A program made the position numbers and the translations under genes. From the NCBI RefSeq assembly GCF_023074185.1, contig NZ_JADPKY010000043.1, forward strand, positions 1 through 64,000: 64,000 nucleotides of DNA, given 5' to 3'. The notes under the pieces are model-generated. The model was given only the letters and a program-made list of their open reading frames with translations, was not told the DNA's origin and did no database searches. This document shows, in pieces, positions 42,607 through 49,977 of the stretch; within the stretch, counting starts at the first letter, position 1; every line of letters begins with the position of its first letter. Source of the DNA: Bradyrhizobium sp. 132. Lineage in GTDB: Bacteria; Pseudomonadota; Alphaproteobacteria; Rhizobiales; Xanthobacteraceae.

Positions 42607-44189
42607 TCGCAACTCTGGCGGAGGCGGCGCTGCGCTCCCTTATGCTGGGAGGCGTCGTCTGGTTCGGCCTCAATCTTTTTCGGGTGCGCAATCCGCACGT
42701 CCACATGACGGCTTGGGTCGTCGTGCTGCTGGCGTCGCTTGCGATGCCCTTCGTGATGCATTGGCCGACGCTCACGATTACCCGGCTGCCCTTGCCGGTA
42801 TCCATGCCGGATGATTTTCTGCCGGCCGACATGTCGACGCTGGAGATGCCGCAGCCGACACTCCCGGTCGCGCCCGGTCCGGCGATTGTTCCACCGGCCA
42901 AGACCGGGTTCTCGATCGACTGGTGGCTGGTCGCCACTATTGTCTATGCCGGCGTCGCCGGCCTGTTGCTGCTGCGGCTCGCTATCGGCCTTTGCCTGAC
43001 CTGGCGTCTGGCGCGCGTGGCGAAGCCGATGAAGGGCCCGCAGATGATCGACGCTGATGTGCGCGTCAGCTGCGACGTCGGTGGTCCCGTGACCTTCGGC
43101 TCGACCATTCTGGTGCCGCCGCAATTTTTCGGCTGGGACGCGAAGAAGCGGCTCGCGGTGCTCGCGCATGAGAGCGCGCACGTCGCCAACCGCGATTTCT
43201 ACGTTCTCTTGCTCGCTTCCCTCAACCGAGCGGTGTTCTGGTTCAGCCCGTTCTCGTGGTGGCAGCTCGCGCACCTCGCCGAACTCGCCGAGATCATCAG
43301 CGACGCCGAGGCGATCGAGGTGATCGACGACCGGCTGTCCTATGCGGAAATCCTGCTTGATTTTGCAAGCACCGTAAGACCGCGACCGGCCGAGCTTGCG
43401 ATGGCGCGGGCCTCGACCGTGCGTGCCCGCGTCGAGCGCATTATCGCGGCCGCCGCGATGCCCGTCCCAGTCGGCTGGCGCAAGCGGCTTTGGATTGCGG
43501 CCGCGATCGGACCGGCCGTGATCGTATCCGCCGGCATGATCGCCTATCGCACGCCGGACTCGGCGCCCCTCGCCGCGGATGCCGGCGAGGTGCCGGCCCA
43601 GCATTACCGACCCTTCGTCAATTTCTATGCCATGGCCCCAGCTTCGGTGTTCGCGATCTTCCGCGAAGGTGACGAGCTTTACGGCCAGCTCACCGGGCGG
43701 CGCAAATTGCGCCTGACGGTCGGGAGCGACGGTACCGCGTCCTACGCGGCCTCGTCCGGCGAGATCACGTTCCCGCTCGATGCCGAGCGTCGTTCGGCCG
43801 AACTGATGCTGCGCATGAACGGCCGCGACATACGCGCGGTTCGCGTCGCCGAGATGCCGACGGCGGCGGCCGATCCCGCATCGCTCGATCAATATGTCGG
43901 CTGGTACAGGGTCGCGCCGAACCGCGTGCTCACCGTGCGCCGCGACGGGGATCGTCTCTGGCTGAACGAAACCGGGCAGGGCACGACGCAAGTCCTTGCC
44001 GAGGGCACCGATGCGTTCTCCTTCCGCGGCGACCATCTCCTGATCTTCCTGCGCGACGAGCAGTCAAAGGTCTCGCGCGTGCTGGTGCAGAGTGCGGTTT
44101 TCGGCGCCCGCCTGGCAGCCCGCGTCGATGCGGGGGGTGGCTCAGGCCGTCGAAGCGGACTTCGCTCGCCGCCTCGCCGAAGTGCCTGA
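42603..44189 (+). CDS. M56-family (BlaR1-like) sensor metalloprotease, frameshifted
   Basis: This is the N-terminal part of a membrane-embedded zinc protease paired with BlaI. Two helices lie near the N-terminus, another pair near residues 100-135, and the M56 catalytic motif HESAH is at residues 189-193, followed by helices and a conserved downstream acidic segment (EIISDAEAIEVIDDRLSYAEIL). A periplasmic beta-rich region resembling DUF3471-type domains follows (about 345-505). Reading continues to a stop at 44189, but the last roughly 19 residues are out of register. A run of six G at 44132-44137 shifts the frame, and the true continuation is in the next ORF. With five G the protein would be about 839 residues. 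Confidence 0.85.
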   Translation: MIATLAEAALRSLMLGGVVWFGLNLFRVRNPHVHMTAWVVVLLASLAMPFVMHWPTLTITRLPLPVSMPDDFLPADMSTLEMPQPTLPVAPGPAIVPPAKTGFSIDWWLVATIVYAGVAGLLLLRLAIGLCLTWRLARVAKPMKGPQMIDADVRVSCDVGGPVTFGSTILVPPQFFGWDAKKRLAVLAHESAHVANRDFYVLLLASLNRAVFWFSPFSWWQLAHLAELAEIISDAEAIEVIDDRLSYAEILLDFASTVRPRPAELAMARASTVRARVERIIAAAAMPVPVGWRKRLWIAAAIGPAVIVSAGMIAYRTPDSAPLAADAGEVPAQHYRPFVNFYAMAPASVFAIFREGDELYGQLTGRRKLRLTVGSDGTASYAASSGEITFPLDAERRSAELMLRMNGRDIRAVRVAEMPTAAADPASLDQYVGWYRVAPNRVLTVRRDGDRLWLNETGQGTTQVLAEGTDAFSFRGDHLLIFLRDEQSKVSRVLVQSAVFGARLAARVDAGGGSGRRSGLRSPPRRSA

Positions 44190-45123
44190 CCGATTCAGGG
44201 AGCAGGTTCCAGCCACCGGCGGCAAGGAAATGATCTTGCGTGGGATCGAAGATCTGCGCGGCGGCACACCGAACTACGATCGCATGAGCGCGCCGCTAGC
44301 GGCCAAGGTCCACCGGCAGCTCAGTGAAATGCACGCGACGTTGGTCGCGCTCGGCGGGCTGGAGTCGATTTTCTTCCGCGGCGTCGGGCCCGGCGGCTAC
44401 GACATCTATGGCGCGAAGTTCGAGAACGGCACGGCCGAATTCCGCCTGTTGCTCGAACCCGATGGCAAGGCCGGCGATGTCATCTTCCGGGCCGACGGCA
44501 ATGACGAACTCGGCGGCATCGTGCCTTGCTCGGAGGAGGCGAATGTGCGCGGTCGTGCCGGCACCTCGCCGATCAGAATTCTGGTCTACAACGAGATGGG
44601 CGACGACATCCAGGTCTTCAATCTCGGTGCCGACGGCAATCGCAAGACGCAAAGCGTGGTCAGGCCCAACATGAGCTGGGCTGCCACGACCACCGTGAAC
44701 AATCCCTGGGTGATCGCCGACAAGTCGGGGCGGTGCCTCGAGGTCCTGATGCCGGGCCGGCAGACGCGCTTCCACAATGTCGAGGCTTCGAACATCGGCG
44801 CAAAGCCGGGACGCGCCGCGCGCCGTGCCGTTCCGATCGCCAATGGCGAGGAGATGCTGCGCCGCTACATCCAGGGCGTCGGCAAGGGACAGCCGGACTA
44901 CGAGCACATGACGTCGGAAGTCGCCGACGTCACGCGCCAGCAGCTTCCGTTCGACCAGGCGATCCTGGCGAAGCTTGGCGCGCTGCGTGCGGTCTCGTTC
45001 CGCGGCGTCACCGCGCTCGACAGCGACATCTACATCGCCCAGTTCGCCAACGGCTCGGCGGAATGGCGGATCGGTGTCAGGAACGGCACGATCACCAAGA
45101 TCGCGCTTGGGCCGAATTTCTAG
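44128..45123 (+). pseudogene. Detached C-terminal sensor region of the M56 protein
   Basis: This is the +1-frame continuation of the M56 gene. It encodes QAVEADFARRLAEVPDRF and then a ~95-residue domain (GGKEMILRGIEDLRGG...NYDRM...FFRGVGPGGYDIYGAKFENGTAEFRL). After a beta-rich middle segment a second copy of the same domain follows (NGEEMLRRYIQG...DYEHM...SFRGVTALDSDIYIAQFANGSAEWRI). The middle segment (SPIRILVYNEMGDDIQVFNL to NNPWVIADKSGRCLEVLMPG) resembles the VHL beta domain. The ORF could start at ATG 44128 but has no ribosome site or signal peptide, so alone it would be cytoplasmic and probably useless. It is one gene with the preceding ORF, split by a shift or a sequence error. Confidence 0.75.
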
Positions 45124-45216
45124 GACCGCTGCCGGTCTGCCGGACCGGAGGCCTCCGACGTCTTGAGGCGACGTCTCAATCTCCGCTTGCGAGCTTATGC
45201 ATCGAATGCTACGTTA

Positions 45217-45228
45217 TGTAGCATTACA
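45217..45228. promoter_or_regulatory. Candidate second BlaI operator
   Basis: TGTAGCATTACA differs from the blaI palindrome at two of twelve positions, both central. It overlaps a further dyad, ATGCTAC (45206-45212) and GTAGCAT (45218-45224). It lies 50 bp before the DUF1800 start. Confidence 0.5.
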
Positions 45229-45277
45229 ATTCGTAGCGGCGCGTTGTCGGGCAGGCTCGAAGAAGTGGGCATTCGCC

Positions 45278-46741
45278 ATGAGCAATTCTGCAAGGGCCGA
45301 AGCTGTGCTGGCGCTTCATCGCTTCGGGATGGGGCCGCGGCCGGGATCAATCGCCGCTCTCGGCAGTGACCCGCGCGGCGCGCTGATCGCCGAACTCGAT
45401 CGCCCGCTTGTGCTCACCGCAGCCGCCAGCCTGCCCTCCAGTGCGAAAGCCTATCGCACCGTGGCCGACGCCAATGCGCGGCGAACGGCCCGCGCCAAGC
45501 AGGCCCAGCAGCAGGCGAAGAAGCAGCAGACGGCGTCGGCGCCGGTCATGTCGGAAGAGCAAACGCAGACGCAAGGGCCAGCGCAGGGTCAGGAGAAGGA
45601 CGGGGCTGAGATGGCAGCCAAGCAGGCGGCCGAAGCCGTTCCCGATCCCGGACGTCCCATGTATTTGCAGGAAGCCAAGCTGCGGACCGAAGCCGCGCTC
45701 GGCGCCGACATCGGCTTCGCCGAGAGGCTGGTGTGGTTCTGGTCCAATCATTTCTGCGTCTCGGCCTACAAGATCCAGAGCATGTCGGGTGCTTACGAGC
45801 GCGAGGCCGTTCGCGCCAATGCGCTCGGTCACTTCGTCGATCTGCTTCAGGCCGTCGAGGGCCATCCGGCGATGCTGTTCTATCTCGACAATCTCGGCTC
45901 GATGGGCGCGAACTCGATTGCCGGCATCAACCGCAGCCGTGGCCTGAACGAGAACATCGCGCGCGAAATCATGGAGCTGCATACGCTCGGCGTGCGTACC
46001 GGCTACAGCCAGAACGACGTCATCGGCTTCGCCAATGTGCTGACGGGATGGACGCTTGTTCCGCCCGGAGACAATCCCGAGCACGGTGGCGAGTTCATCT
46101 TCAATCCGCGGCTGCACGAGCCCGGCGGACAGACCGTGCTCGGCAAGCGCTACGAGCAGGAGGATGCCGAGCAGGGCCGCGCCGTGCTGCGCGACCTCGC
46201 CGCGCATCCGGCAACCGCGACCCACGTCGCGACAAAACTCGCGCGCCATTTCGTGGCAGACGAACCGCCGCCGGCGCTCGTCGCGCAGATGGCAAAAACC
46301 TTTCGCGACACCGAGGGCGATCTCAAGCAGGTCGCGATCGCGCTGGTCTCGTCAGACGAAGCGTGGCGCGGGCCGCCGTCAAAACTCAAGCGTCCCGGCG
46401 AATGGGTCGTCGGCATGGTGCGCGCAACCGGCATCAGGGAAGTCGATCCCACGCGCTTCACCGGCGGCCAAGACCTGCTCGGCGAGGGGCTGTGGCGCCC
46501 GTCGGCGCCCAAGGGCTATCCGGATGACGAGGCAAGCTGGATCGACGGCGTTGGCCGAAGGCTCGACATCGCCAATAATTTTGCCGAGCGCGTGGCGGCC
46601 ACTGCGGATCCGCAAGCCATCATCAAGGATGTCTTCGCGTCCGAGATCGCGCCCGAGGTGAAGCAGGCGGTCGGGCGTGCCGAGAGTCGGCAGCAGGCGC
46701 TGGCGCTGCTGTTCATGTCGGCGGATTTTCTGAGGAGGTGA
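45278..46741 (+). CDS. DUF1800 family protein
   Basis: A 487-residue DUF1800 protein. The family core shows ALHRFGMGPRPGSIAAL, RLVWFWSNHF, ENIAREIMELHTLGV, FANVLTGWTL and KLARHFVAD. A Gln/Lys/Glu-rich low-complexity insert occupies about residues 60-110. DUF1800 genes almost always precede DUF1501 genes, and the two are thought to work together in an exported process that is not characterised. No clear signal peptide is visible from ATG 45278; an in-frame ATG at 45197 would add 27 residues. Its stop is 2 bp before the DUF1501 start. Confidence 0.88.
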   Translation: MSNSARAEAVLALHRFGMGPRPGSIAALGSDPRGALIAELDRPLVLTAAASLPSSAKAYRTVADANARRTARAKQAQQQAKKQQTASAPVMSEEQTQTQGPAQGQEKDGAEMAAKQAAEAVPDPGRPMYLQEAKLRTEAALGADIGFAERLVWFWSNHFCVSAYKIQSMSGAYEREAVRANALGHFVDLLQAVEGHPAMLFYLDNLGSMGANSIAGINRSRGLNENIAREIMELHTLGVRTGYSQNDVIGFANVLTGWTLVPPGDNPEHGGEFIFNPRLHEPGGQTVLGKRYEQEDAEQGRAVLRDLAAHPATATHVATKLARHFVADEPPPALVAQMAKTFRDTEGDLKQVAIALVSSDEAWRGPPSKLKRPGEWVVGMVRATGIREVDPTRFTGGQDLLGEGLWRPSAPKGYPDDEASWIDGVGRRLDIANNFAERVAATADPQAIIKDVFASEIAPEVKQAVGRAESRQQALALLFMSADFLRR

Positions 46742-46743
46742 GT

Positions 46744-47991
46744 ATGGGCTTCGTCAATCATTTGCCCACGCGGCGCGAGCTTCTCGTCGGTTCCGGTGCG
46801 CTGTTCGCATGGAGCCAAATGCCGCGGATTGCGCGCGCCGAAGGGCGCGATCCGCGCCTGCTGGTCATCGTGCTGCGCGGTGCGCTCGATGGTCTCGGTG
46901 CGGTCGCGCCGGTCGGCGATTCCGACTGGATCTCCTTGCGCGGCGATCGCGCGCTGGTGCTGGACGGCAAGACGCCGGCGCTGCCGCTCGATGCCTTCTT
47001 CGCGCTCAATCCGGCGATGCCGAACCTGCATCGGCTCTACAAGACCGGCAAGGCTGCGATCGTCCACGCCACCGCGACGCCCTATCGCGAGCGCTCGCAT
47101 TTCGACGGCCAGGACGTGCTGGAAAGCGGGCTCGTCAAGCCCGGCATGACCAACTCGGGATGGCTCAACCGCGCGCTGCTCGCGCTGGAATCGGGCGGGC
47201 GTGTCGACCCGCGCGGCAGCCGCGCACTCGGCATTGGCTCGGTGACGCCGCTGGTGGTGCGCGGCTCGGCGCCTGTCATGACATGGGTGCCGCAGAAATT
47301 GCTGCCGGCGAGCGAGGACACGCAGAACCGCCTGCTCGATCTCTACCGGCACACCGATCCGAAGCTTGCGACCGTGCTCCAGGCCCGCATGAAGCTCGCC
47401 TCGCTCGGCGGCGCACCGGGCACGGGCGATCCGATGTCCGACGATCCGACGCTGGCGCCCGGCATCGCGCGCGTGCGCGCCTATTTTGCCGAAGCCGCCG
47501 GCACCGCCGCGCGCTATCTCGCAAAGCCCGATGGTCCGCGTGTCGGCGCCATGGGCTTCGTCGGCTGGGACACGCACATCGCCGAAGGCGCGGCCGCGGG
47601 CCAGCTCTACAATCTGCTCGGCGCGCTCGACGGCGCATTCGCTGCGATCGAGAGCAACATGGGCGAGGCCTGGCGAGAGACGGTGGTCGCCGTCGTCACC
47701 GAGTTCGGGCGCACCGCGCGCATCAACGGGACGCAGGGTACGGATCACGGCACCGGCACGGTCGCTTTCCTGATCGGCGGTGCGCTTGCCGGCGGCCGCG
47801 TGATCGCGGACTGGCCTGGCCTGAAGCCGGCGCAACTCTTCGAGGATCGCGATCTCAAGCCGACCACGGATTTGCGCGCGGTGTTGAAGGGCCTGCTGAG
47901 GGATCATCTGCGCGTCGAGGAAAAGGTGCTGGCCGATGCGGTCTTCCCCGGCAGCGCCGATGTCAGACCGATGGGCGGCCTCGTCGGCTGA
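46744..47991 (+). CDS. DUF1501 family protein with Tat signal
   Basis: A 415-residue DUF1501 protein, part of the alkaline phosphatase/sulfatase-like superfamily. The N-terminus THR-like PTRRELLVGSGALFAW has the twin-arginine pattern, so folded export through Tat is expected. LLVIVLRGALDGLGAV, GWDTHIAEGAAAGQLY and VTEFGRTARINGTQGTDHGTGTVAFLIGG are the core motifs, the last two holding likely metal-binding His/Asp. It is co-transcribed with the DUF1800 gene. The reaction is not known. Confidence 0.88.
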   Translation: MGFVNHLPTRRELLVGSGALFAWSQMPRIARAEGRDPRLLVIVLRGALDGLGAVAPVGDSDWISLRGDRALVLDGKTPALPLDAFFALNPAMPNLHRLYKTGKAAIVHATATPYRERSHFDGQDVLESGLVKPGMTNSGWLNRALLALESGGRVDPRGSRALGIGSVTPLVVRGSAPVMTWVPQKLLPASEDTQNRLLDLYRHTDPKLATVLQARMKLASLGGAPGTGDPMSDDPTLAPGIARVRAYFAEAAGTAARYLAKPDGPRVGAMGFVGWDTHIAEGAAAGQLYNLLGALDGAFAAIESNMGEAWRETVVAVVTEFGRTARINGTQGTDHGTGTVAFLIGGALAGGRVIADWPGLKPAQLFEDRDLKPTTDLRAVLKGLLRDHLRVEEKVLADAVFPGSADVRPMGGLVG

Positions 47992-48023
47992 TAGCGCGGC
48001 TTTGCAGCCGGATCGGGTTCGAG

Positions 48024-48242
48024 ATGTGCACACTGACACCGCGGGAGCTCGACTTTCTCGCCAGCCTCAAGACAGGCTGGCAGTGGCTCTATCGGCGCGA
48101 GTTCGCGCGGCTCCTGAAGGGTGACACCAAGCCTGCCGAGGTTCAGCCGGCAACGCGCATCGTCTGGCACGTTGTATCGGACTTATCCCACGAGCCTGTC
48201 TCGATTCAGGACAAGCCAGTGTGGTGGAATCGTCACAGCTAA
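48024..48242 (+). CDS. Small hypothetical protein
   Basis: A 72-residue ORF beginning MCTLTPRELDFLASLKTGW. It is rich in charged and aromatic residues, without a signal peptide or membrane helix. It begins 32 bp after the DUF1501 stop, and no ribosome site stronger than GGTTCGAG is present. I do not recognise it; it may be a genuine small gene or a chance ORF. Confidence 0.35.
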   Translation: MCTLTPRELDFLASLKTGWQWLYRREFARLLKGDTKPAEVQPATRIVWHVVSDLSHEPVSIQDKPVWWNRHS

Positions 48243-48335
48243 ACACGAAACGGCTGCGGCCTCCGACCCGCTTTTGTTCCGACAAGGTTCTGCCCTCATT
48301 GCCCGCCGAAACTCGGGCCGTTCGGAGGGCGCATC

Positions 48336-48854
48336 ATGTCTCGCTTTGCACGTGCCGAAAATACCCGGATTTCGCTGGCAACCTCGTGCCGGTTGCTGCT
48401 CGCCATCGCCGGTGCGGCGTCGCTTGCGGCGTGTGCGCAATCGCCGGTCGGCCGCCAGAAGGCCGATCTGGCGGGCACCAGCCGGCAGGCCACGGTCGAG
48501 CGCCCGCACAGGGTGGCGGCACTGCATCCACGGCCGATCAGCCGGGTGCGCGTCCCCGACGGAGACGCAAAGCAAACCGCCTCGCATGGCGTTGCCAGCT
48601 TCTATTCGGATACAGAGACCGCGAGCGGCGAGAGGTTCGACAAGAACGAATTGACCGCGGCCCATCCCTCCCTGCCGTTCGGCACGAAGCTGCGCGTCAC
48701 CGATGTCTCCTCTGGTCGCTTCGTGACCGTCAGGATCAACGATCGCGGGCCTTATGTTCGCGGACGCGTGGTCGACATCTCTCCCTCTGCGGCTGAGGCG
48801 CTCGGCATGGTCGACAAGGGCGTCACCAATGTCCGGCTCGACGTCGTGCAATAA
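48336..48854 (+). CDS. rlpA: RlpA-family septal ring lipoprotein
   Basis: A 172-residue predicted lipoprotein with lipobox SLAAC (Cys33) and a double-psi beta-barrel domain: GVASFYSDTETASGERF, ELTAAHPSLPFGTKLRVTD, and VRINDRGPYVRGRVVDISPSAAEALGM. The Asp in NDRGPY and the following His/Asp region match the RlpA catalytic pattern. In Pseudomonas, RlpA is a lytic transglycosylase acting on peptidoglycan lacking stem peptides. There is no SPOR domain, so it is the short form. It stands alone. Confidence 0.9.
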   Translation: MSRFARAENTRISLATSCRLLLAIAGAASLAACAQSPVGRQKADLAGTSRQATVERPHRVAALHPRPISRVRVPDGDAKQTASHGVASFYSDTETASGERFDKNELTAAHPSLPFGTKLRVTDVSSGRFVTVRINDRGPYVRGRVVDISPSAAEALGMVDKGVTNVRLDVVQ

Positions 48855-48970
48855 AGCGCGATTCTCATCGATTTCCGACGCTGTGCTTAACCGGCTGTTA
48901 GCCGCCTCCGACGCACGATCGACATCCAAACAATTCCGGACTCCAAATCGGGGCTCTTGGGGGGCGGCGT

Positions 48971-49126
48971 TTGAACACGATCCAGTATCTCGAAGATCAG
49001 GCCACACGCGCCGAGCGGCTCGCCAAACGGATCACGGATACAGTGACGATCGAAAAGCTGCTGAGCTTCGCGGGCGAACGCCGCCGCGAGATTGAGGTCA
49101 TCGCCGGCAAGTACCGGCGCGCCTGA
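48971..49126 (+). CDS. Small hypothetical helical protein (51 aa)
   Basis: A TTG-initiated ORF encoding MNTIQYLEDQATRAERLAKR followed by ITDTVTIEKLLSFAGERRREIEVIAGKYRRA. It is highly charged and predicted helical, with heptad-like spacing. A GGGGGGCGG stretch lies just upstream. Codon use is typical of the region, with strong third-position GC. I think it is a real small gene; function unknown. Confidence 0.6.
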   Translation: MNTIQYLEDQATRAERLAKRITDTVTIEKLLSFAGERRREIEVIAGKYRRA

Positions 49127-49194
49127 TTCTTATCATCCATGCGCTGAACGCATACGCCTCGCTTCCCCGTCTGAGCAATCGAAGTAACGCGCGC

Positions 49195-49509
49195 TCAGCT
49201 ATAGCTTTCGACGAAGTCACTGAGATAGTCGGGCAGCCTCACGCCATCGATGTCGCAGCGCGCCCGAATCTCACCGGCGACGTCGGTCGAGATGTCTTTC
49301 ATCCAGTGCTCGAGCGTGTTGAACGAGATGACCTGGATGGGATCGTTGAAGCAGCCGGCGACGAGCTCGCCGATGGTGGCGTCGAGATCGCTTCGCTCGA
49401 TGCGGATTTCAGTCGCCTTGTCGAGGCGATCGATCACCACGAACAAGGTCTGATCTGCGCCATAGGGCACGACCTGGGCTGGCACGCCGGCTTCAAGCAT
49501 GTGAAGCAC
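49195..49509 (-). CDS. Hypothetical protein (104 aa)
   Basis: A 104-residue acidic ORF including VPYGADQTLFVVIDRLDKATEIRIERSDLDATIGELVAGCFNDPIQVISFNTLEHWMKDIS. There is no signal peptide, membrane segment or known motif. GTG 49509 follows GAAGG at a good spacing; ATG 49500 is an alternative. The look of the sequence is that of a small conserved alphaproteobacterial protein, but I do not recognise a family. Confidence 0.6.
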   Translation of the reverse strand: MLHMLEAGVPAQVVPYGADQTLFVVIDRLDKATEIRIERSDLDATIGELVAGCFNDPIQVISFNTLEHWMKDISTDVAGEIRARCDIDGVRLPDYLSDFVESYS

Positions 49510-49612
49510 TCACACCTTCGCTTCCGATCACCACTAACGGGAAAAACCGGAAGAAGGTTCCTGCTTTGTGAGAAGCTTGTCGTGTGCGTGCAGCTTCGGC
49601 GCCTGCAGGCAA

Positions 49613-49885
49613 TCAGAGATATTCCCTGAGCCGCGATAGCTCGGTGACGTGCTCGGGCGAGAGGATATCCGTGACCAGCGACGGCTGCGCCGCCGTGTGA
49701 ATTTCATAGAGATGCCTGGTCGTCGCCGGCTTCTCCATGAAAGCCGAGATGCATTCGTCCAGAGTGCCTTGGCTCACCTGATAGGAATCCCGGTCCGGCC
49801 GGCGCTGGTTCGCAAGCGAAGGCCATTTATACAGGGCCGCAGCCGCGCCAAAATCAACCTTTGAATCCGCAACCACGTCGCCCAT
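49613..49885 (-). CDS. Hypothetical protein (90 aa)
   Basis: A 90-residue ORF from an ATG, soluble, without recognisable domains. It includes KWPSLANQRRPDRDSYQVSQGTLDECISAFMEKPATTRHLYEIHT. It is oriented the same way as the 104-residue ORF but separated from it by about 100 bp. It may be a genuine gene of unknown function. Confidence 0.5.
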   Translation of the reverse strand: MGDVVADSKVDFGAAAALYKWPSLANQRRPDRDSYQVSQGTLDECISAFMEKPATTRHLYEIHTAAQPSLVTDILSPEHVTELSRLREYL

Positions 49886-49977
49886 CGCCCCACCTCACGC
49901 AACACGCACTCCATTACACGGGTGCCGCCCCACAAAACGCAGCGGCCGGGAAAAAGTTCCCGGCCGCTTTGTCGCTG

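Noticed and set aside
46809..48242. 477-codon ORF running through DUF1501
   Set aside because: Only its last 72 codons, beyond DUF1501, could be coding; the rest is an alternative frame of a recognised gene.
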